From Actinomadura nitritigenes (GTDB lineage Bacteria > Actinomycetota > Actinomycetes > Streptosporangiales > Streptosporangiaceae), in assembly GCF_017573545.1 (NCBI RefSeq), contig NZ_JAGEOK010000015.1:124001-188000 (forward strand): 64,000 nt of DNA, in the 5' to 3' direction. Under the pieces are notes generated by a model. It did no database searches and was not told the origin of the DNA. It was given only the letters and a program-made list of their open reading frames with translations. Below, piece by piece: positions 1-8,183 of the stretch. The stretch's first letter is position 1, and every line of letters starts with the position of its first letter. A program made the position numbers and the translations under genes.

Positions 1-30
1 GAGCCCGATCTCGGTGAAGTCGGGGATCAT
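1..30 (-). CDS. mutB: Methylmalonyl-CoA mutase large subunit, N-terminal fragment
   Basis: Only the first ten codons lie in the window (MIPDFTEIGL), reading off the left edge. The ATG at 28-30 overlaps the TGA of mutA (ATGA), the usual arrangement of the small/large mutase pair, in which the large subunit holds the adenosylcobalamin and catalytic site. The N-terminus resembles MutB starts, but the identification rests mainly on context. The rest of the gene is outside the window. Confidence 0.75.
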   Translation of the reverse strand, partial: MIPDFTEIGL

Positions 31-1850
31 TCGTTCACTCCCAGATCGTGGAGGGTGGTCTCCAGCGCCTCGATCGCGTCGCATCCGGCGTGCACGCGGG
101 CGTCGACCCCCTCGTAGGTTCCCTTACCCGCGAGCCAGACCTTCACCGCACCGGCGTCCTTCAGGACGCGGGCCGCTTCGGCGGCCTGCTCCTCGTACAG
201 CCTGTCGCTGGAGCAGATGCAGGCGACGGCCGTGCCGGACGCCGCGAACTCCTCGGGCGCGCCCGTGACCGTCTCGATGCCGCCTGCCTGGAACAGGTTC
301 GCGGCGAACGACGCCCGCGCGGTGTGCACGGCGATGGGGCCGAGCGTGGCGAGGAACACCTTCGGGCGGGCGCCGGTCGCCTCGGCGTGCGCGTCGGACC
401 GGTCGCGGAGCGCCTCGAAGTCCTGCGCGTACGTGACGACGGGGAGCCCGCCGCCGGGACGGGCGGGGGCGGCGTCGCGCTCGGGCGGCGTCTCGGCGAT
501 GTTCGGGAACTCGCTGACGCCGGTGAGCGGAGCCTTGCGGCGGGCGAGGTCCTTGCGGCGGCGCGCCCAGGTCGCGGCGAGCCGGTCGGCGACCAGGCCG
601 GAGCCGAGGGCGGCGGCGAGGCCGCCGGCCTTCTCGATCTCCGTGAACCAGGCCCAGGCGGCCTGGGCGAGGCCCTCGGTGAGGCTCTCGGCGTACCAGG
701 AGCCGCCGGCCGGGTCGACGACGCGGGCGAGGCTCGACTCCTCCAGCAGCAGCGTCTGGGTGTTGCGGGCGATGCGGCGGGCGAAGTCGTCGGGCAGGCC
801 GAGCCGCGCGTCGAACGGCTGGACGGTGACGGCGTCGGCGCCGCCGACCCCGGCGGCGAACGCCGCGACGGTGGTGCGCAGCATGTTCACCCACGGGTCG
901 CGGCGCGTCATCATCGCCGACGAGGTGACGGCGTGGATGCGCGCGGCCATCCCCTCGGCGGCGCCGCTGACCTCGGCGATCCGGGCCCACAGCCGGCGCA
1001 GGGCGCGGAGCTTGGCGATCGAGGAGAACTGGTCGGCGTTGACGGCGACCCGGAACTCGATCTGCCCGAACGCCTCGTCCACGCTCAGCCCGGCGCCGGT
1101 GAGGGCGCGCAGGTAGGCGACGCCGGCCGCGGCCACGGCGCCCAACTCCTCGGCGTCGCCGCCGCCCGCGTCGTGGTACGGGGTGCCGTCCGCGACGACC
1201 GCGCGCAGCCCCGGGAACTCCCGGACGCACCGGACGGCCAGCGCCGCCGCCTCGTCCAGGGACCCGGCGGTGCCGGTGCGGGCCTGGAGGCCGAGGGGGT
1301 CGGCGCCGAGGTTGCCCGACGCGTCCGGGCCGTTCCCGCGCTCGGCGACCAGCGCGAGGAACGCCTCGGCGGCCTCCGCCGTCCGCTCCCCGGCGTCCAG
1401 CACGACGGGCGCCAGGTCGAGCAGGACGCCGCGCAGGATCTCCGGCAGCGCGGCGACGGGCGTCCCGCCCTCGCCGAGCCGCAGCCAGACCGAGGTGGCG
1501 CCGTTCTCCAGGTCGGCGAGGACCGCCTCGCGCGTCGCGGCCGGGTCCGGGTGGGCGTGCGGCTGCCGGACGTCCCAGCCGGCGAGGCCCTCGCCGTCGG
1601 GCCGCACCTCGCGGACGTACGGGGCGAGCCCGGGCCGTCCGGGCGGGGCGTCGTCGCGCGTGTAGAGCGCGGCGATCGGCACTCCGTCGTAGGTCTCGCG
1701 GGTCAGCAGGGACTCGATCTCGCCGAGAGGGGTCTCCTCGGTCGCCGCGCCGGACTTGCGCAGCACCCCCTTCACCATCTCCCGCCACCGGTCCCGCTCG
1801 GCCGGGGGGAAGGCGGCGGCCAGTTCGAGTTCTTCAGGCGGCACCGTCAT
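27..1850 (-). CDS. mutA: Methylmalonyl-CoA mutase small (beta) subunit
   Basis: 607-residue protein matching the small subunit of heterodimeric methylmalonyl-CoA mutase, which interconverts (R)-methylmalonyl-CoA and succinyl-CoA in propionate/odd-chain metabolism. It has the TIM-barrel region (residues about 50-450) and a C-terminal flavodoxin-like region without the DxHxxG cobalamin ligand motif (LATLGPIAVHTA stands there), as expected of the non-catalytic subunit. Start: ATG at 1850 (MTVPPEELEL). The frame stays open further upstream, but those residues look unlike the family. Its stop overlaps mutB, so the two are translationally coupled. It is divergent from the acyl-CoA dehydrogenase at 1971. 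Confidence 0.94.
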   Translation of the reverse strand: MTVPPEELELAAAFPPAERDRWREMVKGVLRKSGAATEETPLGEIESLLTRETYDGVPIAALYTRDDAPPGRPGLAPYVREVRPDGEGLAGWDVRQPHAHPDPAATREAVLADLENGATSVWLRLGEGGTPVAALPEILRGVLLDLAPVVLDAGERTAEAAEAFLALVAERGNGPDASGNLGADPLGLQARTGTAGSLDEAAALAVRCVREFPGLRAVVADGTPYHDAGGGDAEELGAVAAAGVAYLRALTGAGLSVDEAFGQIEFRVAVNADQFSSIAKLRALRRLWARIAEVSGAAEGMAARIHAVTSSAMMTRRDPWVNMLRTTVAAFAAGVGGADAVTVQPFDARLGLPDDFARRIARNTQTLLLEESSLARVVDPAGGSWYAESLTEGLAQAAWAWFTEIEKAGGLAAALGSGLVADRLAATWARRRKDLARRKAPLTGVSEFPNIAETPPERDAAPARPGGGLPVVTYAQDFEALRDRSDAHAEATGARPKVFLATLGPIAVHTARASFAANLFQAGGIETVTGAPEEFAASGTAVACICSSDRLYEEQAAEAARVLKDAGAVKVWLAGKGTYEGVDARVHAGCDAIEALETTLHDLGVNE

Positions 1851-1970
1851 GCCCTGGATGGTAAGCGCACGCCTACACCGCGTCCGAGGCCGGGTCCCGG
1901 TCACCAGAACCGCCGGGAGGCCCGCGCCCGCCGCCGGTTAGCGGTCCGGGTGCGGGGAAGAGGCACCCGC

Positions 1971-3149
1971 ATGACGCTGGATGCGCTGCCGGGTGACCTG
2001 TACCACATGCAAGACCTGCTCGACGGGCGCGAGAAGGAGATCGTCGAACGCGTGCGCGGCTTCCTGGAGTCCAAGGTCGCGCCGATCGCCGACGACTGCT
2101 GGAGCCGGGCCGAGTTCCCCTTCGACCTCGTTCCCCGGTACGGCGAGCTGGGCATCGCCGGGCTCGCCCACGACGAGTGCCCCGGGGAGAAGCCGAGCAG
2201 CCTGCTCACCGGGTTCCTGGCCATGGACATGGCGCGCGTCGACCCGTCCATGGCCACGTTCTTCGGCGTGCACACCGGGCTGGCGATGGGCAGCATCGGC
2301 CGGTGCGGATCGCCGGAGCAGCGCGAGCGGTGGCTGCCCGCGATGGCGCGGATGGAGAAGATCGGCGCGTTCGCGCTGACCGAGCCGGAGGGCGGCTCCG
2401 ACGTCGCGCTGGGGCTGCGCACCACCGCGCGGCGCGACGGCGACTCGTGGGTGCTGAACGGCGCCAAGCGGTGGATCGGCAACGGCACGTTCGCCGACCT
2501 GATCGTCGTGTGGGCCCGGGACGAGGCCGACGACCGGGTGAAGGGGTTCGTCGTCGGCAAGGACGCGCCCGGCTTCACCGCGACCCGCATCGAGAACAAG
2601 ATCGCGCTGCGCACGGTGCAGAACGCGGACCTGGCGTTCGAGGACTGCGTGGTCCCCGAGTCCGACCGGCTGCCCGGCGCGAAGGGCTTCAAGGACACCG
2701 CCGCGATCCTGCGCCGCACCCGCAGCGGCGTCGCCTGGCAGGCGGTCGGCGTGATGCTCGCCGCCTACGAGATCGCCCGCGACTACGCGGTGGGGCGCGA
2801 GCAGTTCGGGCGGCCGATCGCCAAGTTCCAGCTCGTCCAGGACCTGCTGGTCAGGATGCTCGGGAACGCGACGGCCTCGCTCGGCATGGTGGTGCGGCTG
2901 GCGCAGCTGCAGGACGAGGGGCTCTACCGCGACGAGCACTCGGCGCTCGCCAAGGCGTACTGCACCAGCCGGATGCGCGAGGCGGTGGGCTGGGGCCGCG
3001 AGCTGATGGCGGGCAACGGGATCGTCCTCGACTACGGCATCGGGCGGTTCGTCGCCGACGCCGAGGCGCTCTACTCCTACGAGGGCACCCGGGAGATCAA
3101 CACGCTGATCGTCGGCCGCGCGGCGACGGGGCAGGGCGCGTTCGTGTGA
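1971..3149 (+). CDS. Acyl-CoA dehydrogenase, glutaryl-CoA dehydrogenase-like
   Basis: 392-residue flavoprotein of the acyl-CoA dehydrogenase superfamily. Visible landmarks are the FAD/substrate loop FALTEPEGGSD (about residue 130), the beta-barrel stretch with NGAKRWIGNG, the C-terminal helical domain with GREQFGRPIAKFQ, and SYEGTREINTLIVGRA near the end. The Glu at about residue 371 lies where the catalytic base of glutaryl-CoA dehydrogenases is found, so oxidation of glutaryl-CoA or a related short acyl-CoA is likely; the exact substrate is inferred. The ATG at 1971 follows an AAGAGG Shine-Dalgarno; the same frame is open much further upstream, but that is antisense to mutA. It is divergent from mutA, with about 120 bp between them. 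Confidence 0.93.
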   Translation: MTLDALPGDLYHMQDLLDGREKEIVERVRGFLESKVAPIADDCWSRAEFPFDLVPRYGELGIAGLAHDECPGEKPSSLLTGFLAMDMARVDPSMATFFGVHTGLAMGSIGRCGSPEQRERWLPAMARMEKIGAFALTEPEGGSDVALGLRTTARRDGDSWVLNGAKRWIGNGTFADLIVVWARDEADDRVKGFVVGKDAPGFTATRIENKIALRTVQNADLAFEDCVVPESDRLPGAKGFKDTAAILRRTRSGVAWQAVGVMLAAYEIARDYAVGREQFGRPIAKFQLVQDLLVRMLGNATASLGMVVRLAQLQDEGLYRDEHSALAKAYCTSRMREAVGWGRELMAGNGIVLDYGIGRFVADAEALYSYEGTREINTLIVGRAATGQGAFV

Positions 3150-3340
3150 CGCCGCGCGCCCGCTCCGGGGGGCGGTGCGCGCCGCGCGGGCCGGAGCCGG
3201 TCGGCGCGCGGGCGGGAACGGGTCGGCGCGCCGCGGCCCCGCTGCGGGCCCGCGGGCCGGGCGTTGCTAGAGTTCGGCGTCGAGGACCCGATCACGACGG
3301 GTCTCCGTCCCCCACCGAACGCGGAAAGAGAAGACTGCGC

Positions 3341-3550
3341 ATGTCGACTGGCAGCCACGCCGGACGCCCGAAGTCCTGGATCGCCGTGGCCATCATCTTC
3401 GTCGGTTTCGTCATCGGCGGCGTGGGCATCGTCATGGGCCCCGACTGGATCGTCTTCGGGGCGGGCGCCGCGGTCGCCGTGATCGGCGGGATCATCGCCC
3501 TCGCGGTCGACATCATGACCGACGTCGTCGTCGACGACCCCCGCCAGTAG
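3341..3550 (+). CDS. Small two-TM membrane protein, HGxxPAAW-like
   Basis: 69-residue protein with a short polar N-terminus (SHAGRPKSW) and two hydrophobic segments (about 13-32 and 38-58). The HAGRPKSW stretch followed by two membrane helices resembles the actinobacterial HGxxPAAW small membrane protein family, with a degenerate form of the name motif. The function of that family is not established. The ATG follows an AAAGAGAAG purine stretch. A TAGAGT hexamer at about 3267 could be the -10 promoter element. The gene lies 2 nt before the 60-residue gene at 3553 and probably shares its transcript. Confidence 0.78.
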   Translation: MSTGSHAGRPKSWIAVAIIFVGFVIGGVGIVMGPDWIVFGAGAAVAVIGGIIALAVDIMTDVVVDDPRQ

Positions 3551-3552
3551 CC

Positions 3553-3735
3553 GTGTTCGGGCGACCGCCCATCGAGGAGCGGATCGCGGCCCGCCAGCGC
3601 GAGCGCGGGCCGCTGAAGCCCGGGACCGTGTTCCCCCACGGGCCCGCGAAGATGCTGTTCTTCTTCGGCATCGGCGTCGTGGTGGTGACCCACATCATCG
3701 CCCTGTCGATGTACTTCGTCGACAAGGGGCCCTGA
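3553..3735 (+). CDS. Small single-TM membrane protein
   Basis: 60-residue protein with a basic, soluble N-terminal half (PPIEERIAARQRERG) and one hydrophobic helix (about residues 34-54). The GTG start lies 2 nt after the stop of the preceding membrane protein gene, so translation is probably coupled, and the codon third positions are almost all G or C. I do not recognise a family. The hairpin at 3746-3771 directly follows the stop codon. Confidence 0.6.
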   Translation: MFGRPPIEERIAARQRERGPLKPGTVFPHGPAKMLFFFGIGVVVVTHIIALSMYFVDKGP

Positions 3736-3745
3736 CCTCCTGCCC

Positions 3746-3771
3746 GACCGGCCCGGACCGCCGGGCCGGTC
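3746..3771. terminator. Hairpin between convergent small genes
   Basis: A perfect 10-bp stem (GACCGGCCCG / CGGGCCGGTC) with a 6-nt loop lies between the 60-residue gene on + and the 43-residue gene on -. There is no T-tract, as is common in high-GC actinomycetes. It overlaps the stop codon of the minus-strand gene. Confidence 0.55.
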
Positions 3772-3901
3772 AGCGGCGGTCCCTGTCCAGGCCGTTGTGC
3801 GGGCCCCTCCCCCGTCCGCCGAAATAGATCAGGCCGACGAGCACGAGGGCCGCGATCGCCAGCACCAGCACGAGCACGCCGACCGAGGTCGAGCCGGTCA
3901 T
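3770..3901 (-). CDS. 43-residue membrane peptide gene
   Basis: Short reading frame encoding MTGSTSVGVLVLVLAIAALV and a further hydrophobic run to about residue 27, then a basic tail (GGRGRGPHNGLDRDRR). It would make one membrane helix with a cytoplasmic positive tail. Support comes from a good Shine-Dalgarno (GGAAGG about 10 nt upstream of the ATG at 3901), nearly complete G/C at codon third positions, and a terminator at its end. No family is recognised. It is convergent with the 60-residue gene. Confidence 0.6.
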   Translation of the reverse strand: MTGSTSVGVLVLVLAIAALVLVGLIYFGGRGRGPHNGLDRDRR

Positions 3902-4092
3902 CCGGACCACCTTCCTTCGTCGTTGCGCGGCGTCTCCCCCTCAACGCTGCCCGCTGAGCGGCGGGTCAAAAGAACGTCAAGAGGAATCCCGCCCCGGAGC
4001 GCGGCCACCTCCGGTGGGTGCGAAGCGGGCCGCGAGAACGTACCGTCGAAGTGACGCGGCCGCCTGCGAGCCCCCGACCCCGAGGTGGTGGG

Positions 4093-5187
4093 ATGGCCCT
4101 GCGAATGGGAATCGAGGAAGAGTACTTCGTCGTCGATCCCGGTTCCCGTGAGGTCGTCCCCCGCGCCGCCGCCGTGGTGCGGCGCGCGGAGCGGGCGCTC
4201 GGCGAGCGCGCCTCCACGGAGCTGGTCGACTTCCTGGCCGAGGCGAAGACCCCGCCCTGCGACGACCTGGACAAGCTGGAGGAGCAGGTCGGGGCGATGC
4301 GCGCCGCGATGGCGGGCGCCGCCGCCGCCGAGGGGGTGCGGCTGGCCGCGACCGGCACGCCCGTGCTCGGCGACCTCGTGCCCGCGCCGATCGGCGCGGG
4401 CGCCCGCTACGCCGAGAGCCTCGCGGTCTACCGGGCGCTGGACGACGAGCAGAGCATCTGCTCCTGCCACGTCCACGTCGAGATGCCCGACCGGGAGCGG
4501 GCCGTCGCGGTCAGCAACCATCTGCGGCCATGGCTGCCGACGCTGCTGGCGCTGGCGGCCAACTCGCCGTACTGGGCGGGCCGCGACACCGGGCACGCGT
4601 GCTGGCGGGCCATGACGTGGGCGCGCTGGCCGGTGGCGGGGCCGCCGCCGTACTTCGAGTCGTACGCGCACTACGAGGAGCTGGTCGGCACGCTGCTGGG
4701 CTGCGGCGCGCTGATGGACACCGGCACCATCTTCTGGGACGTCCGGCCGTCGGCGCGGCTGCCCACGGTCGAGGTGCGGCTCGGCGACGTCGCGCCGACC
4801 GCGGCGGACGCGTCGGTGTTCGCGGCGCTGATCCGCGCGCTCGTCGAGATGTCGGTGCGCGCGGTGGAGGCCGGGGAGCCCCCGCCCGGCCCGTCGCAGG
4901 AGATGCTGCGCGCGGCGTACTGGCTGGCGGCCCGCGACGGGCTGGCGGGCGACGGCGTGGACGTGTGCACGGGCCGTCCCGCGGCGTTCCGCGAACTGGC
5001 CGGGGACCTGCTCGCGCACGTGCTGCCCGCGCTGCGCGACAGCGGCGACCTGGACCGGGTCGCGGCCGGCGTGCGGCGGCTGATGACCGGCGGGACGGGC
5101 GCGGAGCGGCAGCGCGCCGCGTACCGCCGCAGGGGACGGCTCACCGACGTGGTGGACGCCGCCCTCCTCCACGCCCGAGCGCTATGA
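4093..5187 (+). CDS. Carboxylate-amine ligase, glutamate-cysteine ligase 2 family
   Basis: 364-residue ATP-grasp-like enzyme of the GCS2/YbdK family, which joins a carboxylate (classically the gamma-carboxyl of Glu) to an amine such as Cys. Seen: the N-terminal MGIEEEYFVVDP signature (metal-binding Glu residues), CSCHVHVEMPD at about residue 125, a YFESYAHYEELVGTL segment and the EVRLGDVAPT segment. Length is usual for YbdK-type proteins. The ATG at 4093 follows GAGGTGG; longer in-frame starts lack a ribosome site. True substrates of these stand-alone enzymes are mostly unknown, so calling it a gamma-glutamylcysteine synthetase would be a guess. It appears monocistronic. Confidence 0.9.
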   Translation: MALRMGIEEEYFVVDPGSREVVPRAAAVVRRAERALGERASTELVDFLAEAKTPPCDDLDKLEEQVGAMRAAMAGAAAAEGVRLAATGTPVLGDLVPAPIGAGARYAESLAVYRALDDEQSICSCHVHVEMPDRERAVAVSNHLRPWLPTLLALAANSPYWAGRDTGHACWRAMTWARWPVAGPPPYFESYAHYEELVGTLLGCGALMDTGTIFWDVRPSARLPTVEVRLGDVAPTAADASVFAALIRALVEMSVRAVEAGEPPPGPSQEMLRAAYWLAARDGLAGDGVDVCTGRPAAFRELAGDLLAHVLPALRDSGDLDRVAAGVRRLMTGGTGAERQRAAYRRRGRLTDVVDAALLHARAL

Positions 5188-5192
5188 GATGA

Positions 5193-5246
5193 TTCACCCC
5201 GTTTTCACCTGCTCGTTCACGGGTACGGGGGGTGAACCGCGTTCAC
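5193..5246. promoter_or_regulatory. TTCAC repeat cluster upstream of the MEDS/anti-sigma gene
   Basis: An 8-bp inverted repeat TTCACCCC (5193-5200) / GGGGTGAA (5229-5236) lies upstream of the ATG at 5271. TTCAC also recurs at 5204, 5216 and 5242. The first three copies are 11-12 bp apart, about one helical turn. It could be an operator or activator site; no factor can be assigned. Confidence 0.4.
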
Positions 5247-5270
5247 TGACGGCTTGGGGGCCACGGGGAG

Positions 5271-6206
5271 ATGGATCCGGACGACGCGTCACCGGGGGAT
5301 CCGTTCGTCCATCCCGCCCTCTTCTACCGGGGCGAGGAGGAGTACCTCGCCGGAACCGTCCCGTTCCTCCGCGACGGCCTCGACGCCGGCGAACCGGTGG
5401 CCGTCGCCGTCCCCGGGCCCCGGCTCGGCGTGCTCCGCACGGCGCTCGGCGCGGCCGCCGACGGTGTCCGGTGGCTGGACATGACCGAGGCGGGCCGCAA
5501 CCCGGGCCGGATCATCCCCGGCGTGCTCCGCGAGTTCGCCGACCGCCACCCCGCCGGGCGCGTCCGGATCATCGGAGAGCCGGTCTGGCCCGGCCGGACC
5601 GGCACCGAGTACCCCGCCTGCGCCCAGCACGAGGCGCTGATCAACCTGGCGTTCGCCGGCCGCGAGGTGTCCATCCTGTGCCCCTACGACCTGGCGGGCC
5701 TGGACGCCGTCGTGATCTCCGACGCCCGGGCCACCCACCCGGTCGTCATCGACCGGCACGGCACGCGGGCCAGCGGCGACTACGCGCCCGGCCGCGTCAT
5801 CGACTCCTACAACCGGCCGCTGCCCGAGCCGTCCGACGCCGCGCGGATGAGCTTCGACCTGGACGGGCTCCCCCGCGTCCGCGAGTTCACCTGCCGCTGG
5901 GCCCGGCATCTCGGCCTCGCTCCGGACCCGGCGGGGGACCTCGAGGTGGCCGTGCACGAGCTCGCCGCCAACTCCTGCCTGCACGGCGGCGGGAAGGGGA
6001 CGGCGCGGATCTGGTCCGAGGACGGCCAGGTCGTCTGCGAGGTCAGCGACGCCGGCACCATCGACGACCCGCTCGCCGGGCGCCGCCCGGCGGCGATGAG
6101 CCCGCTCGGCGGACGCGGGATCCTGCTGGTCAACCACCTCGCGGACCTCGTCCGCGTGCACACCGGTCCCGGCGGCACCGCCATCCGCGTGTACATGCGG
6201 GTCTGA
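5271..6206 (+). CDS. MEDS-domain anti-sigma factor-like ATPase
   Basis: 311-residue two-domain protein. The N-terminal part (about 10-165) begins HPALFYRGEEEYLAG and looks like the MEDS sensory domain. The C-terminal part (about 190-311) is an RsbW/SpoIIAB-like HATPase_c_2 domain with the N-box ELAANSCLHGG and G-boxes SDAGTIDDP and LGGRGILLVN. Such proteins are common in actinomycetes and are thought to bind sigma factors or anti-sigma antagonists and phosphorylate them. No partner sigma gene is adjacent. The ATG directly follows GGGGAG, so the ribosome site is unusually close; GGGGG at 5256 is an alternative. It is convergent with the kinase at 6238. Confidence 0.83.
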   Translation: MDPDDASPGDPFVHPALFYRGEEEYLAGTVPFLRDGLDAGEPVAVAVPGPRLGVLRTALGAAADGVRWLDMTEAGRNPGRIIPGVLREFADRHPAGRVRIIGEPVWPGRTGTEYPACAQHEALINLAFAGREVSILCPYDLAGLDAVVISDARATHPVVIDRHGTRASGDYAPGRVIDSYNRPLPEPSDAARMSFDLDGLPRVREFTCRWARHLGLAPDPAGDLEVAVHELAANSCLHGGGKGTARIWSEDGQVVCEVSDAGTIDDPLAGRRPAAMSPLGGRGILLVNHLADLVRVHTGPGGTAIRVYMRV

Positions 6207-6237
6207 GGCCCGCTCGACGGCCCGCCCGGCGGCCCGC

Positions 6238-7182
6238 TCAGCCCGCGACGGCGCGGCCGATGCCGGCGAGCGCCTCGGCGAGCAGGGCCGCGCGCCCGGT
6301 GGACGCGGCCCATTCGGCGAGCGTCGCGCTGAGGTTCAGCGCCAGCACGCGGGCGGCCGCCTCCCGCTCCGGCGGGACGGGGCCGTACGCGGCCAGCAGC
6401 GCGGCGCGGGCGGCGCCGGAGAACCCGGCGTAGGCGATCGACAGGTCGACGGCCGGGTCCGCCAGGCACAGGTCGCCCCAGTCGATGACTCCGGCGGCTC
6501 GTCCGCCGCGGTCGAGCAGCAGGTGCCGGACGTGCAGGTCCCCGTGGACGATCACCGGCCCGCCGGGCGGCGGGTCCAGGTGCCGCGCGCCGGCGAGGAG
6601 GTCCGTGACGGCACGGTCCCGCTCCCAGACGCCGAGGCGGACCAGCGAGTCCAGCCGGGGGTGCGTCCGCGCGGCGCGGACGGCGGGGTCCGCCCGCTTC
6701 ATCGGGTCGTGCGGCAGCCCGCCCCCCGCCTCGGCGGCGAGCGCCGGGTCGTGCAGCGCGCGGAGGAAGGCGCCGACGCGCTCCGCGAGGGCCGTCCGGT
6801 CCTCGTCGCGGGGCCGGACCTCGGCGAGTTCGCGTCCGGGGATCATCCGCGCGCCCCAGAACGGCCACGGGAACTCCTCCGACGGCCCGGCGGTGAAGCG
6901 CGGCAGGGGGATCGGCAGCGGCAGGCGCGGGGCGATCGCGGGAAGCACCGCGATCTCGCGCTCGACGCCGGGGACGGCGATCCGCCTGCGGGGGAAGCGG
7001 AACGCCCACTCGCCGCCGACCAGGAAGACCGTGTTGTCCCAGCCGGTGGCGAGCGCCTCCACCGGGGCGCCCGCGAGGCCGGGGAACCGGGCGCCGACCA
7101 GCGCGGCGGCCGCCTCCGCCGTCACCTCATGTTCGGGCTCCCATTCGGGAGCGGGCGATGGCGCGGGCGGCGGAGTCGTCAC
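6238..7182 (-). CDS. Aminoglycoside phosphotransferase (APH) family kinase
   Basis: 314-residue protein with the APH/choline-kinase fold: an N-lobe with TGWDNTVFLVGGEWAFRFPR, the catalytic loop VIVHGDLHVRHLLL (Asp in HGD) and the metal-binding GVIDWGDLCLADP. The substrate cannot be read from sequence; most chromosomal members phosphorylate small metabolites and do not give resistance. The GTG at 7182 would overlap the end of the EamA gene by 56 nt and has a proline-rich, low-complexity leader. A GTG at 7125, 1 nt after the EamA stop, is an alternative start (MTAEAAAALVG). Either way it is co-transcribed behind the transporter. Confidence 0.84.
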   Translation of the reverse strand: MTTPPPAPSPAPEWEPEHEVTAEAAAALVGARFPGLAGAPVEALATGWDNTVFLVGGEWAFRFPRRRIAVPGVEREIAVLPAIAPRLPLPIPLPRFTAGPSEEFPWPFWGARMIPGRELAEVRPRDEDRTALAERVGAFLRALHDPALAAEAGGGLPHDPMKRADPAVRAARTHPRLDSLVRLGVWERDRAVTDLLAGARHLDPPPGGPVIVHGDLHVRHLLLDRGGRAAGVIDWGDLCLADPAVDLSIAYAGFSGAARAALLAAYGPVPPEREAAARVLALNLSATLAEWAASTGRAALLAEALAGIGRAVAG

Positions 7183-8104
7183 GCCGATGAACCGTACCCG
7201 GCGGCGACGGCGGGCGCGCGCCCTCGGGGCGTCCGGCGCTCCGGCGGCCGGCGCGCCGTCCGGCCAGGCGGACCGCCGCGAGGACGAGCACGCAGCCCGC
7301 GATCTGCGAGAAACCGGGGCGCTCGCCGAGGACCGCCGCGCCGAACACGACGGCCAGGACCGGCTGCAGGAGCAGCAGAGTCCCGCCCTCCTCGGCGCGG
7401 AGCCTGGGCAGCGCGGCGCCGATGAGCATCCATCCGCAGACCTGGCCCGTCACGGCCAGGGCGGCGAGCCAGCCGAGCGCGGCCCAGCCGGGCGCCGGGT
7501 CGACGCCCTGCCACGGCGCGCCGATCACGACCGCCATGGCGCCCGCGCCGCAGGTCGACAGCAGGACGGGCTGCGCCCGGTGCTCCTGCCCCCGTCCGGC
7601 GACGCGCGTGAGGAACAGGTAGCCCGCGTAGGCGGCGCCGGCGGCAACGCCGAGAGCGATCCCGGCGGCCGGGTCCGTGCCCGTCCCGTGCTCGGCGACC
7701 CCGCCGGCGAGCGCCACCCCGCCGAGCATCACCGGGACGGCGAGCGCGAACGGCCGGGACGGGCGCTCGCCGAAGACGGCAAGCGCCAGCAGCGGCACCA
7801 CCACGACCTGCACGTTCACCAGGACGGTCGCGATCCCGGCGCCGACCCGGTCGATCGACGCGCCCCACAGCACCAGGTCGGCGCCCAGCAGGAGCCCGGC
7901 CGCCACGTCCACCGCCCCGCGCCGGCGCGGCCCGGCGCGGCGCCGCTCCCGCAGGGCGAGCGGCGCCAGCACCGGCAGCGCGAGCGCGCAGCGGAAGAAC
8001 GCGGCGGTCCCCGGCGAGACGCCGGACAGCCGGAACAGGATCGCCGAGACGGAGATGAACGCGGCCCCGGCGATCGCGAGCAGACGCGGGTCGATCCTTC
8101 GCAC
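7127..8104 (-). CDS. EamA/DMT-family exporter
   Basis: About 325 residues with ten predicted hydrophobic helices in two EamA repeats (the second begins near AGIALGVAAGAAYAGYLFL), typical of drug/metabolite exporters such as RhtA/YdcZ-type amino-acid exporters. The likely GTG start at 8104 gives MRRIDPRLLAIAGAAF; a GGAGG lies only 1 nt upstream, so the start is not certain. It is divergent from the LysR gene at 8184, a classic regulator/exporter pair, with about 75 bp between them. The C-terminal 40 residues are Arg/Ser-rich and run into the kinase gene. Confidence 0.84.
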   Translation of the reverse strand: MRRIDPRLLAIAGAAFISVSAILFRLSGVSPGTAAFFRCALALPVLAPLALRERRRAGPRRRGAVDVAAGLLLGADLVLWGASIDRVGAGIATVLVNVQVVVVPLLALAVFGERPSRPFALAVPVMLGGVALAGGVAEHGTGTDPAAGIALGVAAGAAYAGYLFLTRVAGRGQEHRAQPVLLSTCGAGAMAVVIGAPWQGVDPAPGWAALGWLAALAVTGQVCGWMLIGAALPRLRAEEGGTLLLLQPVLAVVFGAAVLGERPGFSQIAGCVLVLAAVRLAGRRAGRRSAGRPEGARPPSPPGTVHRRDDSAARAIARSRMGART

Positions 8105-8153
8105 GCCTCCACGCTGCCGCGCCCGACCAATTAGCACAAGCGAATGTTCTTCA

Positions 8154-8178
8154 GCGGAAATCGGTAGTATCTCTACCG
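8154..8178. promoter_or_regulatory. LysR/EamA intergenic control region
   Basis: The short gap holds the hexamer TAGTAT (8165-8170), a good -10 element, 7 nt before an in-frame GTG (8178). The LysR message may therefore be leaderless. The -10 lies inside an inverted repeat, GGTAG-N5-CTACC (8164-8178), a plausible LysR self-binding site. Confidence 0.45.
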
Positions 8179-8183
8179 TGACG

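Noticed and set aside
48..1970. In-frame upstream extension of the acyl-CoA dehydrogenase
   Set aside because: Antisense to mutA, no family similarity; the ribosome site and homology begin at 1971.
6238..7182. Aminoglycoside resistance gene
   Set aside because: Only the general APH fold is visible; chromosomal APH-like kinases usually have other substrates and no resistance context is present.
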